This document shows positions 1 to 4,064 of a DNA stretch of 5,476 nucleotides, piece after piece. A program made the translations under genes and the position numbers. The stretch covers positions 1-5,476 of the forward strand of contig CANLWQ010000147.1 in assembly GCA_947494405.1 (NCBI GenBank), written 5' to 3'. The notes under the pieces are model-generated. The model did not search any database and had not been told where the DNA came from. It worked only from the letters and a program-made list of their open reading frames with translations. How positions within the stretch are numbered: position 1 is the stretch's first letter; the number at the start of each line of letters is the position of its first letter. This DNA comes from Comamonadaceae bacterium (GTDB lineage: Bacteria; Pseudomonadota; Gammaproteobacteria; Burkholderiales; Burkholderiaceae_C).

Positions 1-696
1 GAGCAGCTTTGCACGCCCAACCACACCTTGCTGTGCATTTCACGTGGTAATTCGCCCGCCTTGGCGGCGCTTGCGTTGAAAAACGGCACCACGCTGCTGC
101 AATGGCAGGCCGATTTAGCGCACCCGCAAGTTGTGGCCGACAAACTGTCTGTTTGGTTGCTGACATTGGCAGGGCAAGCGTTTAAGAACGCGACACTGAT
201 CAACAACGCTGGCGTGATTGGTCACTTGGGTCCTTTCGAGCAAGCCAGTGCACAGAGCGTGCAAGAAGCCTTGGCTATCAACTTGACCGCGCCCATGCTG
301 CTGACACAGGTGTTTTTGCAAGCCACCCGCGCATGGCCCGCCCAACGCAAAGTGCTGCAAATTTCTTCTGGCTTAGGGCGACGCGCCATGGCTGCCAGTG
401 CGCTGTACTGCGCCAGCAAAGCCGGCTTAGACCATTTCAGCCGTTGTGTGGCTTTGGACGAAGCCTTGCTGAGCAACCCCGCACGTATCGTGTCCTTGGC
501 GCCTGGCGTGATAGATACCGATATGCAAACCGATTTACGTTCTGGCAACCCCAACGGCTTTCCCGACCAAGCCAACTTCATTCAGCTGAAAGAAAGCGGC
601 TCCCTTACCTCCCCAACCGACGCAGCAGCCAAAGTATTGGGCTTTTTGGCGCGTGGGGACTTTGGCAGCAACGTGGTTGCCGATGTACGCGATTGA
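1..696 (+). CDS. Short-chain dehydrogenase/reductase (SDR), 5' end cut by window edge
   Basis: A classical SDR NAD(P)-dependent oxidoreductase, a soluble Rossmann-fold enzyme that reduces or oxidises a carbonyl/alcohol pair. The frame is open from base 1, so the true start and the TGxxxGxG cofactor loop lie upstream; a TTG at 28 is only an internal codon. There are 231 visible codons, and probably 15-25 are missing. Seen in order, in visible codon numbers: NNAG (68-71), the strand-end serine pair with probable catalytic Ser123, the Tyr136-x3-Lys140 catalytic pair in YCASK, and the PG motif (168-169) followed by a DTDM segment. The Ser-to-Tyr spacing of 13 fits the family. The ending VADVRD recalls sepiapterin/benzil reductase-like SDRs, so that subgroup is my best guess; the substrate is not determinable. 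The TGA stop forms part of a TGACCC/GGGTCA inverted repeat with the following spacer. Confidence 0.93.
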   Translation, partial: EQLCTPNHTLLCISRGNSPALAALALKNGTTLLQWQADLAHPQVVADKLSVWLLTLAGQAFKNATLINNAGVIGHLGPFEQASAQSVQEALAINLTAPMLLTQVFLQATRAWPAQRKVLQISSGLGRRAMAASALYCASKAGLDHFSRCVALDEALLSNPARIVSLAPGVIDTDMQTDLRSGNPNGFPDQANFIQLKESGSLTSPTDAAAKVLGFLARGDFGSNVVADVRD

Positions 697-731
697 CCCA
701 TAATTGGGGTCAGATTCCTATTAATTTCAAT
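697..731. repeat. GGGGTCAGA-type dispersed-repeat-like sequence between two genes
   Basis: The spacer after the SDR stop contains AATTGGGGTCAGATTCC (703-719) followed by an ATTAATTT block. Together with the stop codon it makes a perfect 6-bp inverted repeat, TGACCC (694-699) and GGGTCA (707-712), with a 7-base loop. From memory, closely similar strings (AATTGGGGTCAGA-xTCC-ATTAATTT, or the reverse TCTGACCCCAATTA) recur many times in betaproteobacterial genomes, often beside REP-associated Y1 tyrosine transposase genes. Only one copy is visible here and no transposase is present, so the repeat assignment rests on recall rather than on this window. Confidence 0.45.
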
Positions 732-740
732 TCATTCACC

Positions 741-1241
741 ATGACTGATACCACCCTCGAGCGCCAACCCACCCTCACCTGGTCTGATGACTTGGTGATG
801 AACATGGACACCATGGACGCGACGCACCGTGAGTTTGTCGATTTGTTGGCCGCCACCGAGCTGGCGCCTGAAGCTCAGTTATTGCAAAGTTTCACCGAGC
901 TGATCGCCCACACCGAGACCCATTTCGGTGGTGAAAACCAGTGGATGCAAGACAGCGCGTTTGGACCAGGCGGCTGCCACACCGACGAACACGACATGAT
1001 TTTGAAAGTCATGCGCGAGGCCCTGCGCCGTGGCCAAACCGACAACAACCTCTCGCTGGTGCGTCAACTCACCACCGAACTGGCGATTTGGTTTGACAAC
1101 CACGCCAAGAGCATGGACGCGGTGCTGGCCATGTATTTGAAAGAAGTGCAGTACGACCCAGCTACCGGCATCGTGCACAAACCTCAGCAGTTGCCCGAGG
1201 GCATTACCGCTGGCGAATGCGGCGTGCCTGAGGTGCAGTAA
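741..1241 (+). CDS. Bacteriohemerythrin-type di-iron oxygen-binding protein
   Basis: A 166-residue single-domain hemerythrin, a four-helix bundle that binds O2 at a non-haem di-iron centre; in bacteria such cytosolic proteins serve O2 storage, delivery or sensing. The seven family ligands are all present in the right spacing: His29 (THREF), His61 and Glu65 (HFGGE), His80 and His84 (HTDEH), His121 and Asp126 (HAKSMD). The N-terminal LTWSDDL and the helix-2 NQWM are also typical. Residues 139-166 form a tail beyond the bundle with no recognisable domain. The ATG at 741 is chosen because it leaves a normal short lead before Trp14; the frame stays open upstream, but that part overlaps the SDR gene and looks unlike protein. 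No Shine-Dalgarno sequence is visible before the start, and the short spacer is repeat-like. The stop lies 10 bases from the convergent toxin gene. The partner process is unknown. Confidence 0.93.
   Translation: MTDTTLERQPTLTWSDDLVMNMDTMDATHREFVDLLAATELAPEAQLLQSFTELIAHTETHFGGENQWMQDSAFGPGGCHTDEHDMILKVMREALRRGQTDNNLSLVRQLTTELAIWFDNHAKSMDAVLAMYLKEVQYDPATGIVHKPQQLPEGITAGECGVPEVQ
1181..1234. other. Nested inverted repeat at the 3' end of the hemerythrin gene
   Basis: ACCTCAG (1181-1187) and CTGAGGT (1228-1234) are perfect 7-bp inverted arms. Inside them GCATT (1201-1205) pairs with AATGC (1216-1220). The structure lies within codons for the hemerythrin tail, directly before the junction of two convergent genes. 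It lacks a following T-run on either strand, so it is not a standard intrinsic terminator. It may be chance; it is the only stem-like structure seen at this junction. Confidence 0.2.
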
Positions 1242-1251
1242 CGGGTTTGGT

Positions 1252-1704
1252 TTACAAGTAGTCTTGGAGGTGCAACACCTTCAAGCCATCGACTGACACC
1301 ATCCCAGCATCGTTGGTAATGAGTGCCGTACAACCATGTTGCAAAGCTGTCGCCAAATGAAGTGAGTCAATCAATTTAAACCTTTGCTTAGCGACCAGCA
1401 AGGCAGCCAAATCAAAATCTTTGGCATCGTGGCGAACCACGCTTAACAACTGCTGATTACCAAAAAAAGCTTTGCACTGTTTGTTTAAAGCTGGCTTGTC
1501 TTGACGGTAAATTCCCGCCATCACCTCAGCAACGGCCGCGTCGCCTGTGAATGCAAATACTTGGTGCAAAGAACACGCACCCAGCACCTCGGCAACCAAG
1601 GGAAAAAAGACGGGGCTTCTTTCGAGAAAGTAAATAAATACATTGGCGTCAATGTAGATGCGTTGGCCTTGTAACTGTTGCAGAACAGGCGTTATCTTTC
1701 CCAT
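1252..1704 (-). CDS. PIN-domain ribonuclease toxin, VapC-like
   Basis: A 150-residue PIN-domain protein, the toxin half of a type II toxin-antitoxin pair; VapC-type toxins are Mg2+-dependent RNases that cut specific RNAs and stop translation. The acidic active-site set is intact: Asp19 in IYIDANVFIYFLE, Glu60 in VAEVMAG, Asp113 in LIDSLHLATAL, and Asp132 in the ITND motif. Length is at the upper end of the usual 130-150. The ATG at 1704 overlaps the antitoxin stop by 13 bases (frames differ), so translation is probably coupled; a weak AGGG (1709-1712) precedes it. The gene ends 10 bases from the convergent hemerythrin gene. Base composition is patchily AT-rich (23 G+C of 60 at 1441-1500, a stretch picked by eye). 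The target RNA cannot be predicted. The toxin looks intact. Confidence 0.92.
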   Translation of the reverse strand: MGKITPVLQQLQGQRIYIDANVFIYFLERSPVFFPLVAEVLGACSLHQVFAFTGDAAVAEVMAGIYRQDKPALNKQCKAFFGNQQLLSVVRHDAKDFDLAALLVAKQRFKLIDSLHLATALQHGCTALITNDAGMVSVDGLKVLHLQDYL

Positions 1705-1949
1705 GTGGCCCTGACACGGCTTATGGTTTGCTCCACCTCTTCGGGGCTGTCACCCCAAACACCTTGCGCAATGCCTGCAAAAGACATGATGTCATTCAGA
1801 CCTTGGTGTTTAGGCCCCATGGGGGTGATGACTATGCTGCCGTTCACCAAAGCAACCGACAACTTGTCATCAACTTCAATGCCAGACTCACGAACAAGAC
1901 TGGCGGGCAAAGTGAATTGATTTTTGGCGCGCATCCTGATTTCTGGCAT
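1692..1949 (-). CDS. AbrB/SpoVT-type antitoxin, VapB/MazE-like
   Basis: An 85-residue antitoxin that would bind and neutralise the PIN toxin and, as part of the complex, bind its own promoter. Residues 1-44 form a swapped-hairpin AbrB DNA-binding domain (KNQFTLPASLVRESGI, then VDDKLSVALVNGSIVITP). The C-terminal part, with AGIAQGVWGDSPEEVEQTI and a terminal RATWER, is the tail typical of AbrB-type partners of PIN toxins and should wrap the toxin groove. The ATG at 1949 is supported by an AGGTGA ribosome-binding site (1956-1961) with a 6-base spacer. It is the first gene of the pair and overlaps the toxin by 13 bases. Regulation: a promoter flanked by inverted repeats lies directly upstream. 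The split into DNA-binding and toxin-binding parts is inferred from family knowledge. Confidence 0.92.
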   Translation of the reverse strand: MPEIRMRAKNQFTLPASLVRESGIEVDDKLSVALVNGSIVITPMGPKHQGLNDIMSFAGIAQGVWGDSPEEVEQTISRVRATWER

Positions 1950-1964
1950 GTCAGTTCACCTGTA

Positions 1965-2006
1965 AGTTGAATTTCCAACATTTTACAAGGAAGTTGGAAA
2001 TTAACT
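1965..2006. promoter_or_regulatory. Inverted-repeat operator of the toxin-antitoxin operon
   Basis: AATTTCCAAC (1970-1979) and GTTGGAAATT (1993-2002) are perfect 10-bp inverted arms separated by 13 bases. Allowing one unpaired base (G1969), the arms extend by AGTT (1965-1968) and AACT (2003-2006) to 14 pairs. Each arm is itself an imperfect palindrome of the form GTTG-6 nt-CAAC, so the site looks like two copies of one half-operator in opposite orientation. The predicted -10 box lies in the loop, and the right arm runs into the -35 box. AbrB-type antitoxins, alone or with toxin, usually bind such sites to repress their operon; binding here is inferred. Confidence 0.65.
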
Positions 2007-2009
2007 CAA
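1980..2009 (-). promoter_or_regulatory. Predicted sigma-70 promoter of the antitoxin-toxin operon
   Basis: Read on the minus strand, TTGAGT (2009-2004) and TAAAAT (1985-1980) match the -35 and -10 boxes at 4/6 and 5/6, with an 18-base spacer. The start of transcription would fall near 1973, giving a leader of about 24 bases that includes the AGGTGA ribosome-binding site. The position is supported by the operator-like repeats flanking the -10 box. Confidence 0.6.
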
Positions 2010-2025
2010 TTTGTTTATTCAAACT

Positions 2026-3054
2026 CTAAAACCGCTGCCTGGCCAACTCCGCCCCCTTGGCCAGCGCTTGCAATTTTTTCCACGCCACATCGCGGCTCAT
2101 GGGTGCCAAGCCGCAGTTGGTGCAGGGGAACAAATGTTCTTTGCTGACAAACTGCAGTGCACGGCCAATGGTGTCGGCCACCTCTTCGGGCGTTTCAATC
2201 ACATCGGACGCCACGTCGATGACACCCACCATCACATCTTTGCCTTTGAGCAAAGCAATTAAATCCATGGGCACATGCGAGTGAAAACACTCCAAGCTGA
2301 CTTGGTTGATGCTGCTTTTGGCCAGCGCGGGAAAAACTTTTTCATACTGACGCCACTCATGGCCCAAGGTGTTCTTCCAATCCACATTGGCTTGAATGCC
2401 ATAGCCATAGCAAATATGCACGGCGGTGGTCACAGTGATGCCCTGCACGGCCCGCTCTAGCGCTTGCACACCCCACTCGGCAGCGTCTTCCATGTACACA
2501 TTGAAAGCGGGTTCATCAAACTGGATGATGTCTATGCCATCGGCTTGCAGCGCCAGCGCTTCTTGGTTGAGCAACTCGGCAAAGGCCATGGCCATTTTGA
2601 TGCGCCCCTGTTTGCCTTCGCCGTAAAACCTGTCCGCCACGGTGTCGACAATCGTCATAGGGCCTGGCAAGGTGAACTTGGTTTTCTTTTTGGTGTGCGC
2701 TCGCAGCAGTTGTGCTTCCATGGCGTGCACCCGCCCTTTCAAGCGCAGCTTGGCCACCACTTGCGGCACCATGGCGTCATAGCGGTTGTCGCGAATGCCC
2801 ATCTTGACTTTGTTTTCAAAGTCTATGCCTTCGACCTGCTCTAAAAACCCGTGCACAAAATGCTGACGCGCTTGCTCGCCGTCACCAATGATGTCCAAAC
2901 CTGCATCCTCTTGTGCCTTGATCCACAACAGCGTGGCGTCGGTTTTGGCTTGGCGTAAGGCGTCGCCCTCTTGTTTCCATTTAGGCCACAGCTTTTCGGG
3001 CTCGGCCAGCCATTCGGGTTTGGGCAAGCTGCCGGCAATGGTGGTTTCAAACAT
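2026..3054 (-). CDS. mesD: Core (folate-domain-less) cobalamin-independent methionine synthase, MesD-like
   Basis: A 342-residue protein matching only the C-terminal catalytic half of MetE, which transfers a methyl group to homocysteine bound at zinc. The zinc ligands are present: His213 and Cys215 (HICYGYG), Glu255 (LECFHSH) and Cys314 (TNCGLAP). TAGSLPKP-like IAGSLPKPEWL at the start, GDGEQ (57-61), LPGPMTI (129-135) and FDEPAFNV (179-186) are further family marks. Overall it resembles, from memory, the Acinetobacter MesD enzyme, which works without methyl-folate or B12 but needs O2 and the DUF1852 protein MesX. No DUF1852 gene is visible here. The ATG at 3054 is preferred over the in-frame TTG just before it because GGAG (3064-3061) is then 6 bases away. 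It lies 20 bases after the monooxygenase gene, in the same direction. Alternative: another MetE-like alkyl transferase such as the epoxyalkane:coenzyme M type. MetE-superfamily membership is near certain; the MesD subfamily is likely. Confidence 0.85.
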   Translation of the reverse strand: MFETTIAGSLPKPEWLAEPEKLWPKWKQEGDALRQAKTDATLLWIKAQEDAGLDIIGDGEQARQHFVHGFLEQVEGIDFENKVKMGIRDNRYDAMVPQVVAKLRLKGRVHAMEAQLLRAHTKKKTKFTLPGPMTIVDTVADRFYGEGKQGRIKMAMAFAELLNQEALALQADGIDIIQFDEPAFNVYMEDAAEWGVQALERAVQGITVTTAVHICYGYGIQANVDWKNTLGHEWRQYEKVFPALAKSSINQVSLECFHSHVPMDLIALLKGKDVMVGVIDVASDVIETPEEVADTIGRALQFVSKEHLFPCTNCGLAPMSRDVAWKKLQALAKGAELARQRF

Positions 3055-3060
3055 CAACTA

Positions 3061-3064
3061 CTCC
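3061..3064 (-). promoter_or_regulatory. Ribosome-binding site deciding the methionine synthase start
   Basis: GGAG on the minus strand lies 6 bases before ATG (3054-3052) but only 3 before the in-frame TTG (3057-3055). The spacing favours the ATG. Confidence 0.7.
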
Positions 3065-3074
3065 AATAAAAAAA

Positions 3075-4064
3075 TCAAAACGCCTGAGCCATCAACTCGA
3101 ACGAACGCAACTGAGCCGCAGGATCATGCGTCCAACTGCAAACCACCAACTCATCGAGTTCAAGCTCTGCGGCAAGAGCGCGGAGTTTATCTGCCGTTTG
3201 GGTGGCGTTGCCCACCAACGCGTCCTCGCGCATGGCGTGCATCTGGGCCAACTCTGCGGCACTCACATCTTTCACTGCTTGGTCTGGCGCCAACAAGGGC
3301 CCCATACGGCCTCGGTTACGGTCTAAACGCCAACGGGCGCGGCTTTGAAATTGGTACCAAGCTTCTTCCTCGGTATCTGCCGCCAGTGCTGACACGCAAA
3401 TCGTGGCCTGAGGTTTGTCTAAATAAGCACTGGGGCGGAATTGACTGCGGTACATGTCCAGCGCTTGCTCGACGCCCACACCATCACTGAAAAAATATGC
3501 AAACGCATAAGGCAGACCAAAATGCGCGGCGAGTTGTGCGCCGTAGTTGGAGCTGCCCAATATCCATAGCAACGGTGAGGTGGCCGCCACTGGCATGGCC
3601 CACACCCCATGCGCCGCATGACCTTCTGGCATGGATTGACCTGTCACCCATGCTTGCAACTCGGCGACTTGCTGGGGAAAGCGCTCTGAGGCATAACGGT
3701 CGGGGTTGAGCAGTTGCGAGGTGCGCCCATCGCTGCCGGGCGCACGGCCCAATCCTAAATCGATACGCCCAGGTGCCAAAGCATCGAGCACGCGAAACTG
3801 CTCTGCCACTTTGAATGCCGAGTAATGCGGCAGCATGATGCCCGCGCTGCCCAAACGTATGCGCTTGGTGCGCATGGCGATGGCCGCGAGCAATATTTCA
3901 GGCGCAGTGCCGGCCATGCTGGGCAAGCTGTGGTGTTCGCTGACCCAAAAACGCTGGTATCCCCAAGTCTCGCAGTGCACAGCCAAATTAACCGTGTTGC
4001 GTATGGCTTCATCTTGAGGGCGGCCTGCAGACACCACCGACTGGTCCAGCACAGAGAGTTTCAA
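3075..4064 (-). CDS. Luciferase-like monooxygenase (LLM), group 1 luciferase-family oxidoreductase
   Basis: A 329-residue flavin-dependent TIM-barrel protein of the bacterial-luciferase superfamily; members use reduced FMN (or F420 in some) and usually O2 to oxidise small organic substrates. Seen: LSVLDQS at the first strand, WVSEHHSLP (40-48), LGSAGIMLPHYS (71-82), PGRIDLGLGRAPGSD (98-112), ILGSSNYGAQLAAHFGLPYAFA (168-189) and a C-terminal VGNATQTADKL (284-294). This series is typical of the group 1 family that includes YhbW, and the length is normal. The start is TTG at 4064: the frame is closed by a stop 15 bases upstream with no ATG or GTG between. The TTG overlaps the stop of the synthetase gene as TTGA, and only weak purines (GAGATGAG) precede it, so translation probably depends on coupling. 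Substrate is unknown. No flavin reductase gene is visible. Its place between a ligase and a methionine synthase homologue suggests, but does not prove, a shared pathway. Confidence 0.93.
   Translation of the reverse strand: MKLSVLDQSVVSAGRPQDEAIRNTVNLAVHCETWGYQRFWVSEHHSLPSMAGTAPEILLAAIAMRTKRIRLGSAGIMLPHYSAFKVAEQFRVLDALAPGRIDLGLGRAPGSDGRTSQLLNPDRYASERFPQQVAELQAWVTGQSMPEGHAAHGVWAMPVAATSPLLWILGSSNYGAQLAAHFGLPYAFAYFFSDGVGVEQALDMYRSQFRPSAYLDKPQATICVSALAADTEEEAWYQFQSRARWRLDRNRGRMGPLLAPDQAVKDVSAAELAQMHAMREDALVGNATQTADKLRALAAELELDELVVCSWTHDPAAQLRSFELMAQAF

Noticed and set aside
28..696. A complete SDR gene starting at TTG 28
   Set aside because: The frame is open to base 1 and a start at 28 would remove the first strand and the cofactor-binding glycine loop, so the gene is cut by the window edge.
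694..712. TGACCC/GGGTCA hairpin as an intrinsic terminator of the SDR gene
   Set aside because: The 6-bp stem is followed by mixed bases (AGATTCCTATTAATTT), not a T-run, and the sequence fits a dispersed repeat better.
333..740. N-terminal extension of the hemerythrin gene in the same open frame
   Set aside because: It overlaps the SDR gene almost fully in another frame, is rich in Arg, Gln and Cys without domain-like pattern, and the hemerythrin domain is complete from 741.
2464..2844. Long plus-strand open frame opposite the methionine synthase gene
   Set aside because: His/Phe/Gln-rich translation typical of the reverse complement of a coding sequence; the minus-strand protein carries conserved catalytic motifs throughout.
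2026..3054. Methionine synthase homologue as a truncated metE pseudogene
   Set aside because: The protein has its own ribosome-binding site and a natural N-terminus (IAGSLPKP), and all zinc ligands are intact; the length equals that of core synthases.
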